A stretch of 49,278 bases of DNA from Alphaproteobacteria bacterium. Lineage in GTDB: Bacteria; Pseudomonadota; Alphaproteobacteria; UBA9655. The notes beneath the pieces were generated by a model. That model saw only the letters and a program-made list of their open reading frames with translations. It was not told the origin of the DNA and did no database searches. Location of the stretch: contig JABDDK010000010.1 of assembly GCA_013287665.1 (NCBI GenBank), forward strand, positions 1-49,278, written 5' to 3'. The position numbers were made by a program, and so were the translations under genes. Shown here one piece after another: positions 42,786 to 49,278 of this stretch. How positions within the stretch are numbered: position 1 is the stretch's first letter; each line of letters begins with the position of its first letter.

Positions 42786-43775
42786 TTATATAAGCCCCTT
42801 CGTAAAACATGAAACGAAATCATCTCGCAACACCTTCCCCAATTCAATGTCTCGTGGATCACTCTCATACCCATCAGGATCGTTGAAAGGCATTTCGGTA
42901 TAACCATGCTTTGAGTAAAATGCAAAGGCATCAGGCGATGATTGAGTCTGTAATACCGAATATCCTTTTTGTTTAAGCCACCTCTCACATAACCTCAAGA
43001 AATGTGCTCCAAGGCCTTCATTTCTAAAGGGTTCATCTATCACGATAATCCTCAGGGCTGCTCGATCGTCTGGCCAAAGCTGAAGATGGGTATAGCCAAT
43101 GATCTGAGTTCCTAGGTAAAGAACAAAGTGAACATGGTCTTTATGATCAAATGTCCAAGTATAGGGATCCGCAACGGGTACTTTATCGAAGAAATATTTT
43201 TGCCTAAAGGAACGCACAATATCCCATTCTTCATGGTGAGTGCATAGGCGCATACATAGGCCGTTAAAACCAGTCTGGATGAGGATCTCTTTAATGAATT
43301 CATCCTTTCCTAACGTATATTTGCTCAAACCCACACTCACTCTTTCGTGAGAAACATCTTGGGCGACAAGAGAGTTTTTTAAAGAACCGTACGCATCGCG
43401 GGCATCTTGATGGGCCCTCAGATAATCACGGAACAAAAGATTGAGCTCAATCTCTGGGTTGCCTTCTTCAAACACGTGAATATTAGCACGGGTATTCCCG
43501 TCTCCTTCTCCAAAGACAATATGAAACGGGATGTTGAATTCCCCCTTTTCAATATAGCCCGCTTGAACAAGAGGAGATGAAGTTGCTAAGTAGTCCTTCA
43601 CCACAGCAATAATGTCGATTTGAGGTTTCGCCGTTAAACCTGGAACAGAGGTAGATCCTACATGATGTACAGCAACACAATTCTCACCCAAAGCTTGTTT
43701 GATTTTTACAGCCTCTTCCTCAAACCAGCGGGGCCAGTTAGAATCATAGGGAACGACTTTAATCCTGCGGGTCAT
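42786..43775 (-). CDS. GrpB-type nucleotidyltransferase fused to a GNAT acetyltransferase
   Basis: 329 residues from ATG 43775. Residues ~1-165 match the GrpB/UPF0157 family: VVPYDSNWPRWFEEE, HVGSTSVPGL (38-47) with PQIDI (Asp54) as the nucleotidyltransferase-like metal site. Residues ~175-329 form a GNAT domain with motif A FRNEGLGAHFLRLCERWL and FYSKHGYTEM. GrpB relatives are linked to coenzyme A kinase-like genes in other bacteria, but their reaction is unknown. No stop separates the halves, so it is a true fusion. A second GNAT gene is divergent. Confidence 0.85.
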   Translation of the reverse strand: MTRRIKVVPYDSNWPRWFEEEAVKIKQALGENCVAVHHVGSTSVPGLTAKPQIDIIAVVKDYLATSSPLVQAGYIEKGEFNIPFHIVFGEGDGNTRANIHVFEEGNPEIELNLLFRDYLRAHQDARDAYGSLKNSLVAQDVSHERVSVGLSKYTLGKDEFIKEILIQTGFNGLCMRLCTHHEEWDIVRSFRQKYFFDKVPVADPYTWTFDHKDHVHFVLYLGTQIIGYTHLQLWPDDRAALRIIVIDEPFRNEGLGAHFLRLCERWLKQKGYSVLQTQSSPDAFAFYSKHGYTEMPFNDPDGYESDPRDIELGKVLRDDFVSCFTKGLI

Positions 43776-43888
43776 GGTTAAACTTTCTAGGTGGATACTT
43801 CTCAACGAACGCTTTGCAAAAGCTAACGCAAGAGGGTACAAATGTTAAGTGGAAAAATATATACTTGGATGGTAAGGACAAAACCACA

Positions 43889-44305
43889 ATGAATTCTCTT
43901 TCATTTACAACCCTAAACAATCCCGAGTGGGACAAGAAGATAGAAGCAGGGCTTCGCAAAGAATGTGAGGCCTTAACTGGCATTCGTGATGATTTTAAAA
44001 CTCACACCCTCTATGTACAAAGAGACAACACATTTGCAGGAGGCATTCATTTTGAAATCCACGGAGACATTCTGTGGATTGACTCCGTTTGGGTAGAACA
44101 GGATTTTAGAAAACAGGGAGTAGGAAGACAGCTCCTTCAGGAAACGTTTCACCTTGCAACTCAAAACAACGCCAAGGAAATACAGCTAAACACCTTCTTC
44201 TCCGAGGCTCACTCTTTCTTTCTCAAGTGTGATTTTGAAGACGTTGCCCAGATTCCCAACTGGAAATATAGCCTTGATTGTTATTTGATGAGGAAAAAAA
44301 TATGA
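43889..44305 (+). CDS. GNAT family N-acetyltransferase
   Basis: 138 residues from ATG 43889 (AAGGA upstream). Motif A is WIDSVWVEQDFRKQGVGRQLLQE, followed by EIQLNTFFSEAHSFFLKCDFE, the usual GNAT C-terminal half. It begins a tightly packed run of four genes: GNAT, kinase, GNAT, APH fragment, all overlapping by ATGA/TGATG-type junctions. Substrate is unknown. Confidence 0.88.
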   Translation: MNSLSFTTLNNPEWDKKIEAGLRKECEALTGIRDDFKTHTLYVQRDNTFAGGIHFEIHGDILWIDSVWVEQDFRKQGVGRQLLQETFHLATQNNAKEIQLNTFFSEAHSFFLKCDFEDVAQIPNWKYSLDCYLMRKKI

Positions 44306-44853
44306 CCCCTCCTATCACAATTTACCTGATCGGATTTGCAGGTTCCGGGAAATACACGATCGCTAAAGAAATAGCAAAATTCGGTTACAAAGTTATTGAT
44401 AATCAGCTGATCAATAACCCCATTTTTTCCTTGCTCGATTTGGATGGGATTACTCCAATTTCAGAGAAAGCTTGGGCCTCTATTGCGATTATCCGTGCCG
44501 CAGTTCTGGGCTTTATCTCATCGGATACCTCATCCAATTTTGTATTTACGAATGTGCTTTATGACGATGAAATTAATTGTGCCCTCTATAACAAAGTCCG
44601 GCAAGCAGCTAAAAAACGGAACTCCTTATTTATTCCTGTAAAGCTGAACGTATCATTTGAAGAACGCGCAAAACGAATTACAAACCCAGAACGACTGACG
44701 CGCTTTAAAACAACAAACCTTGCTGTATTTCACTTAGAAAGGGAGCTTATCAAAATTAATGACTCTCATTTATTGGAAATGGATGTAACCGATTTAAATG
44801 CAGCAGAAGCTGCGAAGGAAATTTTGAATTTTGTTGAGAGGATGCAAAAGTGA
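44302..44853 (+). CDS. P-loop kinase / AAA-type small ATPase
   Basis: 183 residues from ATG 44302, overlapping the GNAT stop by four bases. The P-loop reads IGFAGSGKYTIAKEIA. A Tyr replaces the usual Ser/Thr after Lys, a variant I believe occurs in this AAA_17/shikimate-kinase-like group. Later VKLNVSFEERAKRITNPERLTRFK looks like a lid with arginines. It is probably a small-molecule kinase. The substrate is unknown. Confidence 0.75.
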   Translation: MTPPITIYLIGFAGSGKYTIAKEIAKFGYKVIDNQLINNPIFSLLDLDGITPISEKAWASIAIIRAAVLGFISSDTSSNFVFTNVLYDDEINCALYNKVRQAAKKRNSLFIPVKLNVSFEERAKRITNPERLTRFKTTNLAVFHLERELIKINDSHLLEMDVTDLNAAEAAKEILNFVERMQK

Positions 44854-45323
44854 AAACAATGATTCGTCCTGCAATCATAGCAGATACAAAAAGTATGGTG
44901 GCCCTCTCCGATCAGAAGCGAAGAGAGTACGAAAAAGCTCAGCCCCATTTTTGGAGGAAGGCAGAACAGGCAAATGAGACTCAAACAGCGTGGTTTGAAG
45001 AATTGCTTTCGAATGCGAATCATATATTGCTCGTGGCAGTTGATGAACATTACATTAAAGGCTTTATCATTGGTGAACTTAAAGTGGCTCCTGAGGTTTA
45101 TGATCCTGGAGGACTCACGCTTATGATCGATGACTTTTGTGTTGAAAACTCTGAATGGGATAGGATTGGCAAACCCCTTCTTCATGTGCTTAAGCAACAG
45201 GCTAAACAAAAGGGTGCTATCCAAACGCTCGTCGTATGTGGTCATCACGATAAGCCTAAGAGGCAGTTCTTGAGAAGTGAGAGTTTAGATATTGCATCAG
45301 AGTGGTATGTGGGAGGGATTTGA
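44850..45323 (+). CDS. GNAT-like acetyltransferase
   Basis: 157 residues. GTG 44850 overlaps the kinase stop, and ATG 44859 (MIRPAIIADTKSM) is the alternative. The N-terminal IRPAIIADTKSMVALSDQKR and the HILLVAVDEHYIKGFIIGELK core are GNAT-like, but motif A (FCVENSEWDRIGKPLLH) lacks the usual Gly-x-Gly, so acetyl-CoA binding may be altered or lost. Confidence 0.75.
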   Translation: MKTMIRPAIIADTKSMVALSDQKRREYEKAQPHFWRKAEQANETQTAWFEELLSNANHILLVAVDEHYIKGFIIGELKVAPEVYDPGGLTLMIDDFCVENSEWDRIGKPLLHVLKQQAKQKGAIQTLVVCGHHDKPKRQFLRSESLDIASEWYVGGI

Positions 45324-45553
45324 TGATTTCTCTTAATTCTTTTGAAAACAACATTACCAGTACCTATGGCAACAGAGGCAAACAATGGCTCACTGAGCTG
45401 CCACGGAGGGTAAGGGAAGTTGGGGAACTCTGGGGATTATCTGACCTAGAACCGGTCAGCAATCTTTCCTATAACTATGTCTTATCAGGGGTTAGAGGTG
45501 CGCAGCCTATCATTTTAAAGTTTGGTTGTGACCCGAATGAACTTATTGGTTAA
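45323..45553 (+). pseudogene. Truncated aminoglycoside (streptomycin-type) phosphotransferase
   Basis: 76 residues starting at an ATG that overlaps the previous stop (TGATG). The segment WGLSDLEPVSNLSYNYVLSG followed by QPIILKFGCDPNELIG is the N-terminal lobe of APH(6)/StrB-type kinases, with the ATP-binding Lys in ILKFG. Family members run ~270-300 residues. This one stops right after the Lys strand and lacks the catalytic loop, and the following minus-strand lysE gene begins within 45 bases. It is a deleted remnant and cannot be active. Confidence 0.7.
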
Positions 45554-45594
45554 TTGCTAGAAGTTTTTGGGGAAGGTCCTGGTTCTTTTCCTCT

Positions 45595-46233
45595 TTACCT
45601 ACAAACGCAGTCTTGTGTCCACAGAATCAAGGACAGTGCAATGGCCCACATGATGCATCCTATGATGAAATCCAGGATTTTCCATGCGCGAGGACTTTGA
45701 AACAGGGGAGCTAGAAACCGAGCTCCATAAGCTATTGTGAAAAACCAAACAAAAGAGGTAACCATTGCTCCAAATGTGAAGTAAGTGCGCTCGGGGAAGG
45801 GAAATTGCGCTCCTATGCTACCGAGAAGAACAACCGTATCTAAGTAAACGTGCGGGTTGAGAAGGCAAACAGCAACTGTTGTCACAAGGGTCACTTTTAA
45901 AGTGGGGCGTTCGAATCCACCATGCAGCTCTAGCTTTTGTGAGGTGAATACGGCCCGGAAGGACCGGAATCCGTAGTATGCTAAAAAGGCCACTCCTCCC
46001 CATTTTGCAATCATCAGTAAAGTCATATTCGAGGTGAGGAGTTTTCCAAATCCACCAACGCCCAAAAGAATCAGCAAAGCATCAATGCACGAGCATAGAA
46101 GAGCCGTTATAAAAACATAGTTTTTCAAGATTCCTTGCTTCAGGACAAACGCATTTTGCGCACCAATAGCAATGATTAATCCTGCACCTGTTCCACAACC
46201 CTCAATAAAGGGCGCTACGCAAAAACCTTCCAA
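45595..46233 (-). CDS. LysE/ArgO-family amino-acid exporter
   Basis: 212 residues, six hydrophobic segments. The LysE signature appears as GLIIAIGAQNAFVLKQGI, with a later CLLNPHVYLDTVVLLGS and FTFGAMVTSFVWFF. I choose the TTG at 46233, preceded by a strong GCGGAGGAA. A longer frame to 46272 starts at another TTG and would place the ribosome site inside the gene. It exports basic amino acids in characterised relatives. Confidence 0.85.
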   Translation of the reverse strand: MEGFCVAPFIEGCGTGAGLIIAIGAQNAFVLKQGILKNYVFITALLCSCIDALLILLGVGGFGKLLTSNMTLLMIAKWGGVAFLAYYGFRSFRAVFTSQKLELHGGFERPTLKVTLVTTVAVCLLNPHVYLDTVVLLGSIGAQFPFPERTYFTFGAMVTSFVWFFTIAYGARFLAPLFQSPRAWKILDFIIGCIMWAIALSLILWTQDCVCR

Positions 46234-46436
46234 GTGATTTCCTCCGCTCAATGATAAAGGTTGTCTTTCCAAAGTCCGAAAAGAACATAAACTGCCTTCA
46301 ATTTCTAGAAGATTTTATACTCTAATTTTGGGAGGTCATCCACTGAGAAAAGTGAATAGGCCAGTAATTGAGTTAGTTCCCAATCAAATCTCAGGCTCTT
46401 GACCTCATTAAATCAAAGTCCATTGCAATTGTCTAT

Positions 46437-46895
46437 ATGGCTTGGTACTTATTGATGGATGAAACAACAAGTGAGAGACTGATGGAAAAAGGACTCTACT
46501 TCCTCTCCGTGGCCTACCATGGAACTGATGAAGCAAAAGCTTATAGGACTGAGATCTCTCTGAAGGCGGCAGCTGAATTTTTACGCCAAGGCATTCACGT
46601 GTTCGCGCCAGTGATTTATGTGAACCAAATTGTTGAAGAGCTGAATCTTCCCTCAACAGAAGAGCGTCGCCAACTGGTCATGCCCTATTTACTCGATTTT
46701 CTCAAAGTTTCAAAAGGAATGATACTCATTACTGTAGAGGGCTGGCAGAATTCATGGGGCGTTCGACAGGAACTTATCTTTTGCCAAGAACACAAGATTC
46801 CCGTTTATAAGATTAACCCGGATCAGCTTGGTGGAAATTTGCCCCGTCTTCTCTCGACTCCTCTTGATGTTAATGAACTCTTGGAGGCGGCTTAG
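46437..46895 (+). CDS. DUF1937 family protein (nucleoside deoxyribosyltransferase-like)
   Basis: 152 residues if starting at ATG 46437. MEKGLYFLSVAYHG at 46482, closer to a weak GAGAG, may be the true start and would give 137 residues. The core FLRQGIHVFAPVIYVNQIVEE, then SKGMILITVEGWQNSWGVRQELIFCQEHKIPVY, is the DUF1937 pattern, related to nucleoside 2-deoxyribosyltransferases. The glutamine-amidotransferase-like gene follows three bases later, so they probably act together. Confidence 0.75.
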   Translation: MAWYLLMDETTSERLMEKGLYFLSVAYHGTDEAKAYRTEISLKAAAEFLRQGIHVFAPVIYVNQIVEELNLPSTEERRQLVMPYLLDFLKVSKGMILITVEGWQNSWGVRQELIFCQEHKIPVYKINPDQLGGNLPRLLSTPLDVNELLEAA

Positions 46896-46897
46896 AC

Positions 46898-47590
46898 ATG
46901 AACATCTTATGCATAACGCACGCAGATTTTGAAAGTCCTGGTGCGATTGAAACGTGGGCGAAGAGCAAGGGATATCCTTTCCAAATTAAGAAACCTTACA
47001 AAGGTGAAAAGTTAGATCACGATTCTGATTTCGATATGCTCATACTGATGGGCGGTCCTCAGAGTCCTCATAGGATTGATGAATTTCCTTATCTTGCTGA
47101 TGAAATAGATTTAATCAAAACAAACCTTCATCAAAACAAAAGGATATTAGGCTTTTGCCTAGGAGCTCAACTTATAGGAGAAGCCTTAGGCGCACCTACA
47201 GGGCGAAGTCCCGAAAAGGAGGTCGGCGTTTATCCTATTACATTAACTGAGGAAGGCAAAACAGACCCATTACTTACTGGACTGTCGGAGAGCTTCCCCG
47301 TTATTCACTGGCATAATGATATGCCTGGTCTTCTCGACGATTCTACCTTGCTTGCTTACAGTGAAGGCTGCCCTCGTCAGATTATTCGGTATAAGCCTTT
47401 GGTTTATGGTTTCCAATGCCATTTAGAGATAGATTTGGACGGCATAAAAACAATGGTTGAAGCTGTACCAGAAGATTTGAAAGAGTCAAAATATACTCAA
47501 ACGAGAGATGAGTCGCTGGAACAAGACTATAAACCAATCAATAACATAATGATTAATCTGCTCGATCGTTTCGTTCAATTAAAGGGGTGA
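46898..47590 (+). CDS. Class I glutamine amidotransferase-like protein
   Basis: 230 residues. A GATase class I triad is visible: nucleophile Cys87 (GFCLGAQL), His175 and Glu177 (FQCHLE). The oxyanion motif is LILMGGPQSP. It resembles the stand-alone GMP-synthase-glutaminase-like family of unknown acceptors. It lies directly after the DUF1937 gene, suggesting a nucleotide- or nucleobase-related job for the pair. Confidence 0.9.
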   Translation: MNILCITHADFESPGAIETWAKSKGYPFQIKKPYKGEKLDHDSDFDMLILMGGPQSPHRIDEFPYLADEIDLIKTNLHQNKRILGFCLGAQLIGEALGAPTGRSPEKEVGVYPITLTEEGKTDPLLTGLSESFPVIHWHNDMPGLLDDSTLLAYSEGCPRQIIRYKPLVYGFQCHLEIDLDGIKTMVEAVPEDLKESKYTQTRDESLEQDYKPINNIMINLLDRFVQLKG

Positions 47591-47689
47591 TAGACAATAT
47601 TGTCAGCATCGGGCATTTGCACGAGATTCAAAAACTTGTTATAGTTCACCTAAAGAGGCAGTAACAAACATTTAGCAAAGGAGCTAACC

Positions 47690-47873
47690 ATGGCCGCCTC
47701 TTTAAATCGTACGACAAAAATATCTCGGATGCCCTCTCAAAAAACAGCTCCTCCAAGGGATGCAGCAAACCAAAGCCAAAATAACAGTTCTTCAGCATCA
47801 ATATGATGAGTTTCAAAAACAACGTCAGCAGGACATTGCACACCTCATCACAACGCTTGAGGTTCAAAGAGTC
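47690..47873 (+). pseudogene. Broken small gene resembling a conjugal TraD-type accessory protein
   Basis: From ATG 47690 (AAAGGAG upstream) 38 residues are open (MAASLNRTTKISRMPSQKTAPP...). A second frame from 47760 reads MQQTKAKITVLQHQYDEF followed by QKQRQQDIAHLITTLE and then runs into unrelated sequence over the end of the ZorB-like gene. A one-base frameshift near 47755 would join them into one coiled-coil protein. Such proteins are familiar to me from Rickettsiales-type conjugative elements, but this is from memory. Seen: frameshift and loss of the C-terminus. Confidence 0.35.
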
Positions 47874-48572
47874 CTACTCAGGGTAAAACATTTTGAATCG
47901 AATGAGGATATAATTCGTTTTTTGAATTTGTGAATTCTGTCTAGAAATATTTTTTTGAATAAATTCTTCGAAATTAGATCCGTTATTTGCAAACTTTTCA
48001 GCAGCGACAAGGGTATGCGCATTCTTATTTTTTAATATCATCAATTGATTTTTCGAGGCATTCTTTTCAGCTGTTAACAAGGCCCCATATAAGGTTAACG
48101 TTCTACCCCAAGACAGTACATCCTCATCACTATTCTTTGGAAGAGAATGGACTTCAATACTGATCTTATTAAGCAACCCTCTCGCAAGAGATTCTTTCCC
48201 TGGATTTGTTTGCGTTAATATGAAGGATAATCCTTGTGAGAGAGCGTTATAGACTTTACTCGCCTGCTCAGTTAACTCAACGCCTTGATCTTTAAATAAG
48301 CCATCTGCAGGAATGAGAAGCGCCCCTTCATTTAGATATTCATTATTTTTAATATCTTTGCTTGTTAAGAATATTGATAAATTTTCAATCATCTTATTTT
48401 TGAGGGTATCAACGTTATTCTCAACGGTTTCTTGGGCAGATTCATGTTTTTGAACATTTTCCTGAATGACAAATCCCATGAGTAATATGATCATGATGAA
48501 AAGTATCCCGGCCATCAAATCAACCATGGAGGAATAGTAATTTATGTGATCGTCAAAGTATTTTTTTTTCAT
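47874..48572 (-). CDS. MotB/ZorB-like protein (proton-channel TM with OmpA-like domain)
   Basis: 232 residues. One membrane segment (~14-36) contains YYSSMVDLMAGILFIMIILL, with Asp18 at the position of the proton-carrying Asp of MotB/ZorB. The periplasmic part carries a degenerate OmpA-like domain: a LLIPADGLFKDQGVEL start, KISIEVHSL in place of the usual GHTD, and RTLTLYGALL, ending YILIRFKMF. In Zorya systems ZorB binds ZorA as a stator. The ZorA-like gene lies two bases upstream on the same strand. No ZorC, ZorD or ZorE-like gene follows. Confidence 0.7.
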   Translation of the reverse strand: MKKKYFDDHINYYSSMVDLMAGILFIMIILLMGFVIQENVQKHESAQETVENNVDTLKNKMIENLSIFLTSKDIKNNEYLNEGALLIPADGLFKDQGVELTEQASKVYNALSQGLSFILTQTNPGKESLARGLLNKISIEVHSLPKNSDEDVLSWGRTLTLYGALLTAEKNASKNQLMILKNKNAHTLVAAEKFANNGSNFEEFIQKNISRQNSQIQKTNYILIRFKMFYPE

Positions 48573-48574
48573 GT

Positions 48575-49278
48575 TTATGCCGCAATTTGCAATGTGCCTG
48601 ATTTTATTTCTTCAACTTTTTCTTCAATAATATTGCAAAAACGGGCTAAATTTAATTCCAGTTTATGTAAGCAGATTCGAAAAGTTAAAGATAAGATCAG
48701 AGAAGATGAAATCCCCACAATTGAGGTCATGAACTTAAATGTTGAAGCGTTGATGAGAAGAACAAAGGCACTTCTGACTTCGTTAAAATCTCCCGTCTTC
48801 ATTCCGCTTCCGGCAAAATAAAGAGAAGCGACGAGCCCCATGAAGGTCAATACCAAACCAATACCAACGTAATACCCAGGCAATATCGATATAAATCTTA
48901 AGGGAACACCCTTCGATTCAAGCAAATCAATATTAAAGTAATCCTCTGGGGTGTTCTCGCCAAATGTCCTTGATTTCTTGTCATCGGGAAGAACACAATT
49001 CTTAAATTTAAGCCACCTCTCTTTAAAAAAGAAAGAATCACTTAAAGCCGAATTGACCAATGCAAATTTATCAGCCGCACTCGTCATATAATTTGATGAG
49101 TCAATTTTAGTGCTCAAACTTTCAATGGCCTTGTTAACGGGACGAAAAACCATAAATACCATCCAGAAAAAGTTCAAGAAACAAAGGACTGCTAAACAAA
49201 GACTCGCGAGAATTGCGGTGTTAGGTGTGCTAAATCCTTCTAAAAAAAGCAATCCCATTGGCTTAAAGAGATCAATAA
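48575..49278 (-). CDS. MotA/TolQ-like channel protein, ZorA-like without long tail (5' end open at window edge)
   Basis: 227 residues from an ATG at 49258, but the frame stays open to the window end and that ATG has no ribosome site, so the real start may be further out. Membrane segments: TM1 ~12-37, TM2 in ISILPGYYVGIGLVLTFMGL and TM3 in SIVGISSSLILSLTF, the MotA/ExbB/ZorA arrangement with a ~90-residue cytoplasmic loop between TM1 and TM2. Known Zorya ZorA proteins have a very long cytoplasmic tail after TM3; here only ~33 residues follow. The ZorB-like partner is directly downstream. Confidence 0.7.
   Translation of the reverse strand, partial: IDLFKPMGLLFLEGFSTPNTAILASLCLAVLCFLNFFWMVFMVFRPVNKAIESLSTKIDSSNYMTSAADKFALVNSALSDSFFFKERWLKFKNCVLPDDKKSRTFGENTPEDYFNIDLLESKGVPLRFISILPGYYVGIGLVLTFMGLVASLYFAGSGMKTGDFNEVRSAFVLLINASTFKFMTSIVGISSSLILSLTFRICLHKLELNLARFCNIIEEKVEEIKSGTLQIAA

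Noticed and set aside
47874-49278. Flagellar MotA/MotB
   Set aside because: No other flagellar genes are present, the first protein has the ExbB/ZorA-like three-segment layout rather than the four of MotA, and the OmpA-like domain is degenerate; ZorA/ZorB-like is the better fit.

Overview
The window looks like a chromosomal stretch of a host-associated alphaproteobacterium with moderate to low G+C, plausibly of the Holosporales / Paracaedibacter-like kind. That placement is an inference. It rests on the alphaproteobacterial order yebC-ruvC-ruvA-ruvB-ybgC-tolQ-tolR-tolA, a SecB chaperone, many palindromic repeats between genes, and a set of secreted repeat proteins (LRR, Sel1) and small exported orphans of the sort seen in intracellular bacteria. 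Three matches to the ParB-binding parS palindrome (4031, 14098, 14980) suggest an origin-proximal position.

Region 1 (1-25.8 kb) is mostly housekeeping. It holds the cell-shape operon mreC(partial)-mreD-mrdA-rodA, an exported DUF1259 protein, ftsK-lolA, a small NATD1-type acetyltransferase, the Holliday-junction and Tol-envelope operon on the minus strand, a YgjP-like metallopeptidase, recG, a secreted leucine-rich-repeat protein, glmU-glmS, secB, an EamA transporter and tRNA-Lys(TTT). The intergenic spaces hold several families of hairpin repeats. Two copies of a ~258-bp terminal-inverted-repeat element (MITE-like) sit in opposite orientations, each inserted at the tip of an older hairpin and flanked by an 11-13 bp direct repeat that is itself palindromic.

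Region 2 (25.8-47.6 kb, after the tRNA) is accessory. It holds small detoxification or modification enzymes (CPT-like kinase, GyrI-like protein, DUF2000, HbpS/GlcG-like, MFS, cyclase, aldo-keto reductase), an Rpn-type nuclease, a run of small exported proteins without recognised function, a secreted alpha/beta-hydrolase lacking its nucleophile serine and usual histidine, a 1497-residue exported Sel1-repeat protein, and a cluster of GNAT, GrpB, P-loop kinase and amidotransferase genes with a truncated aminoglycoside phosphotransferase remnant. Several exported proteins share the same start of the mature protein, Ala|Met-x-Gly-rich.

Region 3 (47.6 kb to the end) has a broken small gene resembling a conjugation accessory protein (TraD-like) next to a MotA/MotB-type pair. 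The pair fits ZorA and ZorB of Zorya anti-phage systems, but the ZorA lacks the long cytoplasmic tail and no ZorC/D/E follows.

All assignments come from reading the sequence. No database search was run.
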